Shown here piece by piece: positions 35,819 to 49,000 of a DNA stretch of 64,000 nt. The notes under the pieces are model-generated. The model was not told the origin of the DNA. It did not search any database and saw only the letters and a list, made by a program, of their open reading frames with translations. The position numbers and the translations under genes were made by a program. The stretch comes from Platanthera guangdongensis (Eukaryota > Streptophyta > Magnoliopsida > Asparagales > Orchidaceae), in contig CM077151.1 in the NCBI GenBank assembly GCA_039583875.1, positions 21,514,766 through 21,578,765 of the forward strand. Direction: 5' to 3'. The stretch's first letter is position 1. The number at the start of each line of letters is the position of its first letter.

Positions 35819-37894
35819 TGTAACACCCTCATTTTTCGCGCACTGAATTTCATTTTTTCGCTCCCCAATGATGAAAAAGGCACATTTATATTATCGCAAT
35901 ATTTTGACGGATTTTGTTTTTGATTATCATTTTGATATTTCATTTATTTGGTCCCTTGGATGAGATTGAGTTGTCCTTTTATTTATTTGGGCCTTGCTGC
36001 CCTTGTTGGGCTGGCTGTTTATGTTGGGCTTGATCTGATTTCTCCTTTGGCTGGTTGTGTTGGCTGGCTGGGTTGGTTGGATGCTGAATGCTGGCTGTAC
36101 TTGTTGTGCTGGCTGGTTTTGTTGTGCTGGCTGTATTGACTGGAGACTGGAGGCTGGATATGTTTGTGGGCTATGTTGGATTTGTGTTTGACACTTGATT
36201 GTTGGGTGTTGACACTTGGCTGTTGGCTGATTTTGTGTTGGGATGCATGTGGTGACACCTAGCTGAGTTACCAACTCCAATTTGGCTTCATCTTGCCTCT
36301 TCACCGCCCCTACTCCTCTTTAAATAGTGAGTGAATTCCTCCTTCTCTTCATCCACATACTCTTCTTCTTCTTTGCTGCTCCTTGCTGCCTGAGCTGCTG
36401 CCTTACTGCTCCTTCTATTGTTCCGCTGTTGGGCTGTTGGCTGCTGCCGCCCTGTTGCTGTTGACTGCTGCCGCCCTGTTGCTGTTGGCTGCTGCTCCCG
36501 AGCTTCTTGATTAACTACATAGTGCTCTCTCCTCCTCCCCTTTTCTCCTTTTGGTGCTGGTTAGTTTATTTCTTTCAGGATTATTTTAAATTTATGATTT
36601 CAGGCCGCTTTGTCACTGTTTTGTGGCTGTTTTATGTCATGTATTGGGCTGTTTTCACACAGATTTTGGGACTGTTTTTGGGCTAAACAGTGACTGTTTT
36701 CGTGCTATTTTTGAGCCGATGTAAGGCTGTTTATTGGCTTATTTGTTTTGTATATTGCTGGACATCCCTTTATGGGGACGAGACGTCCATTTTGGGGGCG
36801 GGTTTTAGCCCATTTCGAGGCATACTTATGGCTGTCCGGCAAGATATAAAATCAGATTTTGGCCTTTCCGGTTTATCGTTTCTATTTTCCGATAATTTTG
36901 CGAAGCCTTCTAAATCTTTTGCACTCTTCGCTACGACTTCCAAGTGACGCAACCCAATAATCGTACATATAATTTCAGTGGTTCCCAAGACTTAAAAATC
37001 AGAGGATGGCGTCGCAAGGAAATCGTGACGGAAATACAAATAAAGGCAAAGCTATTGTGAGTTTCTTATTTCTTAATTTAGTTATTCACTTACTTTTCTA
37101 TTCTATTGCATTTTATGAAATAAACAAGTGCCTGTGCATATGAGTTTAACTCATTAAGATATCGCTGTGTGACAAAATATGGGCGAGGGAAAAATATGAA
37201 AGCGATATATTTATTTCTGAGGGGATTAGTGATTATAAACTCCTATTCGTGACAAGATAAAATTCATTTAAAACTTTGCATGGGGAAATGTGATGGTTTC
37301 GAATCCAATGATGTGGAGGCATCCACTGATGGATTCACCAGTAGGGGTGAGCCTACAATTACGTCCTTCGGGGGCGGGGCCCAATTCATGTTTGCATCAC
37401 CGGAGCATTTCCTATTTTATGTAACTCAAGTTAAGGGGTAGTTAAGATTTCAGCCTTAAAAAGGAAATTATTCATTATTGTATTGTATGCATATTGATAA
37501 TATATACATTGTTTGCATGTACTACATTTCACGAAATATTTATCTCACCTAGTCATATTTTTATGACTAACGCTCAGTGGATTCATTTTTCAGACATCAG
37601 GTGGAACTCCAGATGTACGGCGGAGATTCGCACCAGAAGACTTAAAGAAGGTATGGTTGAACGTCTATCAAGGAATCGAAGAGGGTTCTGAGAGTCACAG
37701 ATTACTCTGTTCAGAAGATTACTGTAATTTTTTAGCAGATTACGAGTAAATACCTGTATAAGTCATGTGCATAAATAAAGGAATGAAATAAAAAGTTTTG
37801 TGTTACTCTTTTTGTACTGTGTTCTCTTTATGACAATTCACTGGTGAAAATCATTGCCGATCATTTTGGGAAGCCCGGAAATAGGGTCTTCACA
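35819..37894 (+). repeat. 3' LTR of element D, including the same two-exon frame
   Basis: Copy of 32282-34356. Within the potential LTR frame (37006-37056, 37594-37749) three bases differ from the 5' LTR in exon 2, two changing an amino acid (Glu to Lys, Lys to Asn), with frame, splice sites and stop kept. CACAT follows at 37895-37899. Confidence 0.93.
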
Positions 37895-37919
37895 CACATA
37901 TCACATCACAGAAATGCAA

Positions 37920-38872
37920 CTACTCCAAATTTTTGGCATAACAAGCCTGCAGCCATGTGAGGCGCCGATCTTTCCGCATGCTCATAAATGTTTCTTGATT
38001 CTGTTTGTCTCAGAAAGATGATGCAGTAGTGGTAGAACTCCAAATTAGACTCATCCATAACCTCTGTCATAGTTTCCAGCTCTGAAATAGCCTCAGGAAT
38101 GGTGTACAGTGATGAAGATATCTGTATGCGAGGCGGCTCCTACATGCAACGACCAATAATGCGCGATGTCTCGACTAACTCATCCATTGCTGAACTCCTT
38201 ACCTTCTTTGTAGAAATCCTTTTTTCCCTTAACTACCCTTTTCTGTTTAGTTGTAGTATCCTCATTGTCGTTGATTTCCTGTGTGTCATGTTCGGGAGAC
38301 CCGTCATGTTCGTCAACTGACTCATGTTCAAAGATTCTTGAAATTGGCGCCCATGCAAGATCTCCATTTGCAACCACCTGGATAAACATCATATGCAGCT
38401 TCTCTTCCAAGTCGGGTGATATGCCAGCAAACTGAAACTTCCTTGCACCCGGAAGTACCTGAGATGAAGCAGACTACGTATTAGACATACCAAACACTAT
38501 CATATATTACCAAAAATAAAAGCTCAAATAAAAAAAGTTCAAACCTTGAGGCGTTATTTCCACCAATCTTCTGATGCAACGATCGTTTTGCGAATAGGAT
38601 CCCACCCCAGCCCCATCTCACGACCCTTAAGCTCCCTCCATAACTTCCAATCTTTTTTAAGCTGATCCCACTTGTTCTTCATTTGGGTTCGATCATACGC
38701 CTTCCCCGTCCGAGCATGGAAATTTGTTGTTAGGTTAGTCCAACCATCCCTACTAAAGTGGGTGGTTGGGCGATTACCCAACTCATTTTCTTTCAAACAC
38801 AAGTCACAAAAAATTAATACATCATCGACCTCCCAACTCGCACTTACACCGCCTTCTTTATGTTTACCCATA
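37920..38872 (-). pseudogene. MYB/SANT-like domain gene (L10-interacting MYB / Harbinger-associated family), broken
   Basis: Exon 1 (38872-38545) encodes a trihelix-like MYB/SANT domain: CDLCLKENELGNRPTTHF, GWTNLTTNFHARTGKAYDRT, KNKWDQLKKDWKLWRELKG, GLGWDPIRKTIVAS and DWW. A TAA at 38556-38554 interrupts it four codons before a normal donor (AAG/GTTTGA). After an 86-bp intron (38544-38459), exon 2 continues VLPGARKFQFAGISPDLEEK and a C-terminal tail recognisable as MRKDRRLTWLQACYAK near 37950, but in shifted frames with stops between. Such proteins are DNA binders related to the MYB-like partner of PIF/Harbinger transposase and are numerous in plants. Element D inserted just beyond its 3' end. 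Confidence 0.82.
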
Positions 38873-38924
38873 AGCCTATATTGAAATCTACACAAATCAG
38901 TTTCAGACAAACACAAACAAAACA

Positions 38925-39420
38925 TAAACACACACACACACTTTCACTGGACACACACATACATACATACACTCTTTACATCAAATACATACATCAATAG
39001 CAAATACACTCTTTGCATCACACAAACACACACACTCTTTACCTACCACCCACATTTTGGACACACACACATTATAGCACACACACACACATTCACACGC
39101 ACATACTCTTTACATCACACACACACACACTCTCTCTTTACAGCACACAAACACACGCACATACACACTCCTTACAACACACAGACACGCACACACACTC
39201 TTTACAGCACACCAAAACACAAGCACATACCATAACACACACACACACATTACAACACACAAACATTCACATGCCAAACACAAACAAGCACACAACCACA
39301 TACATAGCAAACACATTTTGGACACACACACACTCAGCAAATGCACACACACACACACACACACACACTTTACAGCACACACGCACACTAGAAAAACACA
39401 CACATCACACCAAAAAAATT
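38925..39420. repeat. CA-rich microsatellite, about 0.5 kb
   Basis: Long impure ACACAC tracts alternate with short TTTACAGCACAC and CTCTTTACA phrases. Reading frames through it (His-Thr on plus, Cys-Val on minus) are artefacts of the repeat. Confidence 0.93.
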
Positions 39421-40187
39421 GCAGCACATACACAGTAGGAAGTAGCAAAAATTTCCCCAAAATCATAGGTATACATGTTGTTGATCTGCAAAGTCAAGGG
39501 AAGAAGTCCTGCTGCTTGGATTCGGGGGTCACTGGAATACAAAAGGAGGAGAAGAGAGTGATGAGTATTTTGCAAAAGCTCATACATGATTCGAGAAAGC
39601 CCTAGAGGACTGCGGGTAATACCTTTGCTGGAGCAGAAGCACTTCACCGCCAGACAGAAGAGGCGGGTAATACCTTTGCGGGTAATACCTATGCTGGAGT
39701 AGAAGACCTGTTGCCGTCGACAGAAGAGGCGGAAGAACGACGACAGCGACTGCGGGGGTCACTAGGGTGGCTGATGCTTAAAAGTCGCCGACGCCGTGAA
39801 ATGGGGGGGGGGGGGGGGAGAATCGTCGATCGGGAAGAAGAACAGCGCCCTAGCCCTCGCCAGTAGGAAAAAACGCGAGAAAACGGCGTGATCGAGCAGG
39901 TTTTCGAGCCGCGCCTGTTTGAACCCAGGAGAAACGGAGGGCGGTTGGAAACGGAGGCGGAAAACAAACGCTAATTACACACCACCTCCGTTTCACCAAA
40001 ACGCGCCGGACCCTAAAAGCTAAAACAAATGGACCCTGAGTATTCCCAAATGAGATTAGTAGTGTTTGGTTAAACCGATCTTATAGACTTATGTGTCACT
40101 GCATTTGTTACTAACTTTGATAATATTGTTTACGCCGTAGCGACACATACATCATAAATTTAATAACAAAGAAGACTGTGAACCGGG
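39421..40187. other. Intergenic DNA with short duplications and a poly-G run
   Basis: GGGTAATACCTTTGC-type phrases repeat at 39613-39690. A run of 16 G lies at 39803-39818. 39905-40010 is rich in AACGGAGG words with an inverted partner (CCTCCGTTT), possibly the end of a transposon. The minus-strand frame 39967-39689 is Ser/Arg/Pro-rich and unrecognised; it could be a 5' exon of the MYB-like pseudogene, without proof. Confidence 0.4.
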
Positions 40188-40412
40188 AGGGATCAAAATT
40201 GGTTGTAGGTGTCTCAGCTAAATTTACATGTGTCATCTACATAAAAATGAGCTAAATCAGCTAGATTTCATGCAACTTTCTCATCTTTCAATTACGAAAA
40301 AATTTAAACGACTCTATCTTTCTGGATCATTTTCTCCCTTGTTCAGATATCATTTTTGTAATATAAGTAGTCAAAATTCATTGGCTCTATAAGAAAAACC
40401 CAAATTCTACCG
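40188..40412 (+). repeat. Partner of the inverted copy at 30373-30605
   Basis: Aligns as reverse complement with 30373-30605 over its whole length. A short CTAGT tandem (about four units) follows at 40432-40450. Confidence 0.7.
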
Positions 40413-40519
40413 AGAATTATGGCCGGACAAGTCTAGTCTAGTCTAGTCTACCGAGAAACTCGAATTACAGCAACAATTCATAAAAACAGAAATATTTTTC
40501 AATACAAATACCTTACCCT

Positions 40520-40800
40520 AAAAATCTCTTGAAGCTGCCATCTTTGACGGAGTCATAATGCCGCGAGCTTCCCGGAAACTGGCAGGATCGAATCACCTAT
40601 CAAACTTATATTAGTAGTATTACCGCACCATATATAATTGATGAAAGTCTGGTTTCCTGATGCTTAAAGCCACGTGTTATTTTGTTAATATACCTTGTCG
40701 ATTTTCAAGCTACGGTGGTAATCTCACCGCGTTATTTCGGCCGCACGAGAAGGGCGGTCATTAAAGCTATAAAAGATGCCCGAACCGAAGCGTTTATCAT
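40520..40800 (+). promoter_or_regulatory. Promoter region of polyubiquitin gene 2
   Basis: TATAAAA at 40768-40774 and G-box CACGTG at 40671-40676 correspond one to one with gene 1. The sequence ATTACCGCACCATATATAAT and the GTGGTAATCTCACCGCGTTA block are shared with 17240-17345. Transcription probably starts near 40800. Confidence 0.8.
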
Positions 40801-40867
40801 CCTGCTCCCCTCCTCATCATCTCCTCTCCTGCAAATTTGTGGTCTTCGAATCATCATCCTTCTCAAG

Positions 40868-42780
<1,913 letters not shown>

Positions 42781-44045
42781 GTGTTGCCTTCCTGCTTAGT
42801 TGATCATCCGTTTTGTGTTTCTCGCTATGTTGGATTGCCGTTGAAGTACTCTCGTTATGATTTTCTTTGTTTAGTCTCGCATGAACAATTATTATGGTCC
42901 GTCTATGTTTTGAGCGGCATTGAACGCTTTTATCTGTGTGTTGATGATGCTACTTGTTGTGTTGAACTTTTCTGTGTTTAGTTTGTGCATCTTATCATCT
43001 AGTTATTGTGTGGAAATATGTATGGTCATGGTGATTGTTTAGCAACTTCATGCTTTGTTGGAAGTCTTCCCTCTGGGAGGTGGTGAACTTTTGGAGGATG
43101 AGGAAGATATGGTGCATCTTTATTTCTCTTTATATTTTATTCCTTGTGCAAGCTATTTGACTGTTTGTTTCTTTTCCCTCCAGCCTTGGTCGTTTCTTCT
43201 TGCGGCCATGGATGTTTGTTGGAATTCCTCAGAAACTTGTCCCTTGCTCTACTCCCGTTGCCATTCCTTGTCATACTTCTCGTTTGTTATCTTAAAACTT
43301 CACGTATTATCTGATTCTCATGTTGTGGTTGCATTAAAAGTGAGTCTAACTTGTTAGCCACATAATTTGTTAGCCTTTTTTGTCCACTCTGCCTCTCAGA
43401 TACAGTCCAAAAATCACAGCAGATGTCTTGAATATAATCTTCTCCCAAAGTAAGTCACAACCTGTAAAATCAAAGTTAGCCACATAATTTGTTAGCCTTT
43501 TTTGTCCACTCTACTCCCATTGCCATTCCTTTTTTGTTAGCCTGTTTTTTTAATTGAAAGTTCAGGACTGATTATAAAAAGTAACCAAAGTTGGTTGGAT
43601 TTACTCAGTTTTAATAATATATATGAAATTTGAGCATTCCAGTTTAAGTACTGACTGATGCCTCTTTTTTCTATTTACTCAGTTTTAATAACATCTACGG
43701 TTAGTCTTGAGGAAGCTGTTTAAGAAAAAGATGTACCAAATCTCTTTTTTTAGATCTGCTTCATTATGGCAGGAATTGGAGAAACCCCGAGTGGTTATTT
43801 CTGATCAGTTGAGTAGTCCTGATTTCATGCACTACTGTTTATTTTATAATTTGAATCATTGTATATTTAGGAGAATATTTAGAAATTGCATGATCTTTGT
43901 GTAGAAATAATCCATGCATTGAATTTGAAAATAAGGTTAGTGAATGGAATTTGTGAAATTAAATGTAGTAGCCATAATCCATGAATGTAGTATTAGGGTT
44001 GAGTTAATGAAATTACTGCAAAAAATATTCAGCCTTGTTTTTTTT
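42781..44045 (+). other. 3' flank of polyubiquitin gene 2
   Basis: The T-rich 3' region aligns in pieces with 19169-20667. A segment containing TAGCCACATAATTTGTTAGC occurs twice (43356 and 43476), a local duplication not seen in copy 1. No gene. Confidence 0.6.
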
Positions 44046-44199
44046 TTAAATGGACTGTTGATGCCATGGTATACGATTAGCCTAGTTGGTCATGGCAAAT
44101 ATTGTTCTGGGGTTTAAGTTAATACTACTGGATCAAGATGTTAGGTGGTGGTTTGTAAGTTTGTCCTTGAAATAGTTTAGGTGCATATGGCTTGACTGG

Positions 44200-44331
44200 T
44201 GTGCGGCTGGATAAAATTTGGAATGAATGTATCTGGAATAAGACAGGAGTAGCACCAAATGTAGAGTAGAAACACATGTTAGGCGTTGTGAGAGTCCAGT
44301 CACTAGACGTGTTAAACGAGGGAGGGATAGA
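44200..44331 (+). pseudogene. LINE C-terminal remnant, 5' part (split by the gypsy element)
   Basis: IWNKTGVAPNVE and the following region match the plant RTE-like LINE tail (I-R-x-K-V-G-V-A-P-I). The text continues at 50445 with RPIKSWN, a stop, and TIRKDVIYLGIS. A homologous uninterrupted copy is at 14045-14230. Frame stops show it was already dead. Confidence 0.75.
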
Positions 44332-44837
44332 TGTTAAGAGAAAATATCCAACGGCCTCAGATTCACCTGCTCTTATCCAACGGTCCAGAAGCAGCATCAA
44401 TTCAACATCCATCCTACGGTCATGCGGATTTCCAACATCCATCAACGGTCCAAGAGCAGGGCATCATCATCGGTCAGAATTAAAGAGCAGGGCAACAGTT
44501 ATTCCATCCAACAGTCAGAATTAAAGAGCATGGCAATTTCATCCAGCGGTCGGCAGAGGACAGCGGTCAGCAGATGACAGCCGGATAGCTATATATTGTT
44601 ATTAATAATATATGTAATTAATTAGATGTCTAATTGTGTTTAACGGTTATATGTAACGGTCCTCTTGCGGACCCATGCCTATAAATAGCAAAATGAACTC
44701 TGTAATAGTTATGGATGATTTGAAATAAGAATGTTTTCCCCTCTAATTCTTCCTCCTTTCGTCTCTCTTCTTACCGGCCACCTCCCTTGGCCCTTCTTCT
44801 GAGTATTACCACCATTTCCTCCGGCGGGATCGTTACA
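44332..44837 (+). repeat. 5' LTR of gypsy element E
   Basis: TGTTAAGAGAAA to GATCGTTACA. A TATA box TATAAATA lies at 44680-44687. The bases after it, TTTTGGTGCTCTCG, should contain the primer site, whose tRNA I cannot name. Confidence 0.95.
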
Positions 44838-44882
44838 TTTTGGTGCTCTCGTTGAGATAACCTGCGATTCCGCCGCTCCAAT

Positions 44883-46030
44883 ATGGGTGAAGGATTACGC
44901 TCAATTACGGTCATCAAGAACGCTCTGCAGAACGAACAAGACATCAGAGCCAGTCAGATCGAAGAACTACAGCAAAAGTTCCTGACCGAAATGGATCATC
45001 AGTCTTTCCAAATCCGGCAACAATTCAATACAGAAATCCAAACCAAGGAAGAATCTATTGGCGCGACAGATTCTGGAGAATCGAGACAAAACATCGGATC
45101 TTGCGGAGCAAATCACTAGTCTCCGGACAGATATGTTACAGCAATTCCAGAACATGCAAAAGATGTTGGGAAAGGGAGTGGGCGGCACACCACCGACCAG
45201 TGAGGAAGAATTACAAAGCGAGGGATATCATCCTCCGACCAATTTTCTGACTCAATCTACTACTGGAATTCTTGGCCTCGCACCAACACCGCCCGGAACT
45301 CAGGTTGTTTCTGAACGCCCTGGTAATTTTGACATTTCTTGTCCTAGATTTTCAGAAGGCAATCCTATTGATTGGCTTTACGAGTTAAGAAATTATTTTG
45401 AATACAACAACATTCGTAGCCAAGATTATTTACTAATTGCCTCCTTACATTTAGACAAACCGGCCTCAAAATGGTACCAAGCGACCTTAAGGGATCACCC
45501 GGCCTTGTCATTTCCATTGTTTGTTGATGCAATTAAAAAGAGATTTGGAACCCTCTCAATATTTTAGACCCGCAGGATTATTAACAAAACTGCACCAAGA
45601 AACTACCGTAATGGCTTTTAAAAGGGATTTTGAAGAATTAATCACTCAAGTTCCCGGACTTGCGCCCGAATTTGTCACGGATATGTTCGTATCCGGGCTG
45701 AAATCGGAGATTAACACCTCAGTCCTTATGCACCAGCCCAAAGAATTACATGATGCTTACGCTCTTGCTAGGATGTATGAAGACCGTTTTTACCCAAACA
45801 CAAAATATAAAAAACATCCAGCCCAGCACACACGTCGGGCACAAATTTGAACCAAGAAGAAACAACCAATTCCAGCCAAATGCCCAACACAACATTTACA
45901 CTAAGCTGCCCCCTATTAAACGGCTAACACCCGCAGAACTACAATCGAGAAGGGAAAAAGGGCTTTGTTATAACTGTGAAGAGCGCTACCACGTGGGACA
46001 TCGGTGTAAGGCAAAGGATCATTGTTGTAT
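44883..46030 (+). pseudogene. Gag region of gypsy element E, frameshifted
   Basis: Four overlapping frames form one gag: start MGEGLRSITVIKN (44883), a middle part with the gag domain (RPGNFDISCPRFSEGNPIDW, FEYNNI, ASKWYQA), a third part (FVTDMFVSGLKSEINTSV), and a zinc knuckle CYNCEERYHVGHRC near 45967-46008. Frame changes fall near 45056, near 45551 (an extra A), near 45840 and at about 46018 just before pol. The last could be a natural gag-pol shift; the others look like mutations, or sequencing errors. The knuckle has Arg where relatives usually have Lys or Gly. Confidence 0.85.
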
Positions 46031-49000
46031 TTAGAAGGAAATGAAGAGGAAGAAAATACTGAGGAAGTAGAGGTTGGGGAGGATTTAGTAGAACATGACG
46101 ACCCCACCATGACTGTGTACTTACAAGCCCTATCGGGCATATTACCCAACCATGGAATTAGAGTAACAGGGATTATAAATAATCAACCCTTAGAAGTTTT
46201 TATAGATGGAGGAAGCACCCACAATTTTATTTCCAACAGGATAGCAAAATTCTTAAAACTACCAATCCACAAAATAAAGGAATTTTCAGTATTTATGGGT
46301 AATGGGTCGCCTGAACCATGCAAAGGGAAGTGCCAAAACATCCCACTGCTCATCCAAAATAAATTATATAAAATTCAGCTATACGTCCTTGACATAGAAG
46401 GGGCAGATTTAATTTTGGGGCAAAATTGGCTTAGAACACTAGGTCCTGTCACCATGGACTATAATCGTCTAACCCTTTCTTATGATAGCACCGAAGGACG
46501 AATCCAGCTGAAAGGCAATAAAGATACCCAAGCAGGAATGGTTTCATCATCGCAGCTAATGCAGATGGTGGCAATTAGACCTTCAACCCTTTGTCTGTTG
46601 TTAGCTAAGGAATCACCAGAACCCATAAAAACCGAAAATACATTAGAAATGATCTTACAATCCTTGCCAGAACAAATTAGTGTGCTCTTGAGAGAATATT
46701 CTCAGTTATTTGATGAACCGAGAGTCCTGCCCCCAAAAAGAGATATAGACCATAAAATTACAATCCTTCCTGGGGCGGCTGCACCAAACCTGAGACCCTT
46801 CCGTTATCCATATCACCAAAAGAACGAGATTGAACGAATAGTGATGGATATGATAGAAAACGGACAGATTAGGCCAAGCACCTCGCCATTTAGTTCCCCA
46901 GTCTTACTAGTAAAGAAAAAAGACGGAACATGGAGGTTTTGTGTAGATTATCGATCCCTCAATAAGCTAACCATAAAAGATAAGTTCCCAATTCCCACTA
47001 TCGAGGAGCTTTTGGACGAATTATATGCCGCTCGATTCTATTCAAAAATTGACCTCCGATCCGGATATCACCAAATAAGAGTTGATGAACGGGATATACA
47101 CAAGACGACTTTTAGGACTCACCAAGGGCATTATGAGTTCCTCGTAATGCCCTTTGGCTTAACCAACGCCCCTTCGACCTTTCAAGCTTTGATGAATACT
47201 ATTTTCCAACCCTTTTTGCGTAAATTCATAGTTATATTTTTTGATGACATTTTGATTTTTAGTCCAACACAGCAAGACCATGCTGAACATTTACAAAAAG
47301 CTTTGCAAATTCTTAAGGAAAATCAACTTTTCATTAAACTAGCAAAATGTCAATTCTTCACAACCGAGATAGAATTTCTGGGGCATACCATTAGTCAGGG
47401 AACTTATTTTCCAAATAAATCAAATATATCAGCGATCGAGCAGTTTCCCGAACCTATTAATCAAAAGGGTATAAGAGCTTTCCTAGGCCTTACTGGTTAT
47501 TACCGAAAGTTTATAAAGGACTACGCTCGGATTGCACATCCACTAACGGAATTGTTAAAAAAGCAATCTTTTCACTGGAACCAGCAAACTAAGGCAGCTT
47601 ACGACCAGTTGAAGGAGCGTTTACTATCCTATCCCATATTATCACTACCCAATTTCCAGGAACCCTTTCAAATAGAAACGGATGCTTCAGGAACGGGAAT
47701 AGGGGCTATTTTGTTACAAGACAAAAAAACTATAGCGTATTTCAGCAAGAAGCTAACCCCCTTGATGCAAAAAAAATCAACTTACATTCGGGAGCTATTT
47801 GCGGTTACCACGGCAGTTCAACGGTGGCGCCAATACTTATTAGGACACAAATTTACAATATTAACAGACCACCAAAGCCTTCATCACCTCTTAACACAAA
47901 CAATCCAGACACCCGATCAGCAATTTTACCTTACCAAACTCATGGGCTATGATTTTGAGATAAAATATAAGGCAGGAAAACAGAATATAGCAACAGACAT
48001 TCTATCAAGAATCCCAGAAATCACAGAGCAAACACCACAAATGCAACTAATTATGATGTCTGTACCAATTTCCCCTCTCTTGGAGGGATTGGAGCAAGAC
48101 TATGAGCATGACGAGTTCAGTAAAAAGGTCCAACAGGAGCCCCAAGCTTACCCCGCATGGAACCAACAAGGTAAGTACATAACTTACAAAAACAGAATTT
48201 ACATTCCACATATTTCACCAATAAGCAAAAATATCATAAAAGAAGCACATTCTACTCTAATCGGGGGACACTCAGGCATCAAGGGTACTCTACATAAGAT
48301 TCAAAGCCAATTCTACTGGCCCGAGATGAGAGCACAAGTTACCAAGTTCATTAAGGAATGCGATATCTGTCAAAAGTCTAAAGCCGTGAACCACTTGCCT
48401 TACGGACTCTTGCAGCCTTTACCAACCCCGAGTAAACTCTGGGCTGACCTCACAATGGACTTCATAACTTGCTTACCCAATTCATCTGGGTATACGATCA
48501 TATTCGTAGTAGTAGATAGGTTTTCCAAAGCCGGACATTTTACCCCACTCAAACAACTCACAGGACCAAAAGTAGCCACAACATTTTGGAACAACATAGG
48601 AAAACTACATGGAATACCTGAATCCATAATTTCTGATAGGGATAGTATATTTCTTAGCAATTTCTGGGTAGAGCTGTTTAGGTTGCAAGGCACACACCTC
48701 AAATACAGCTTATCATACCATCCCCAAACCGACGGACAAACCGAGCGGGTAAATAGATGTATTGAACAATATTTACGCATTTTCTCACATGAACACCCTA
48801 AATCTTGGTCTGAATATCTAAGTTTTGCAGAATATCATTATAATTCATCATTTAATTCTTCGACCAACACGACCCCTTATGAGGTCATGTTTGGTCGACC
48901 GCCTCCTATGTTGCTGAATTTTTGTGCAGGTACAACAACAAATGAAGCCGTGGACACTACGCTGCGGACAAGAGAGGAAATCTTACATGCATTAAAAGCC

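Larger units (their letters stand above)
32282..37894 (+). mobile_element. Gag-only LTR retrotransposon D (TR-GAG type, Ty3/gypsy-related), target duplication CACAT
   Basis: Two LTRs of 2075 and 2076 bp enclose only 1462 bp. CACAT flanks both sides (32277-32281, 37895-37899). A tRNA-Met-type primer site and a polypurine tract are in place. The inside encodes Gag with a zinc knuckle and nothing else: no protease, reverse transcriptase, RNase H or integrase. This fits terminal-repeat retrotransposons with gag, which use enzymes from an autonomous partner. LTRs starting TGTAACACCC and the GGGGACGAAA motif before the polypurine tract are typical of plant Tekay/Del-like chromoviruses, the likely partner group. 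Confidence 0.92.

Noticed and set aside
39013..39438. His/Thr-rich and Cys/Val-rich frames in the CA-rich tract
   Set aside because: Pure low-complexity repeat translation with no flanking gene signals.
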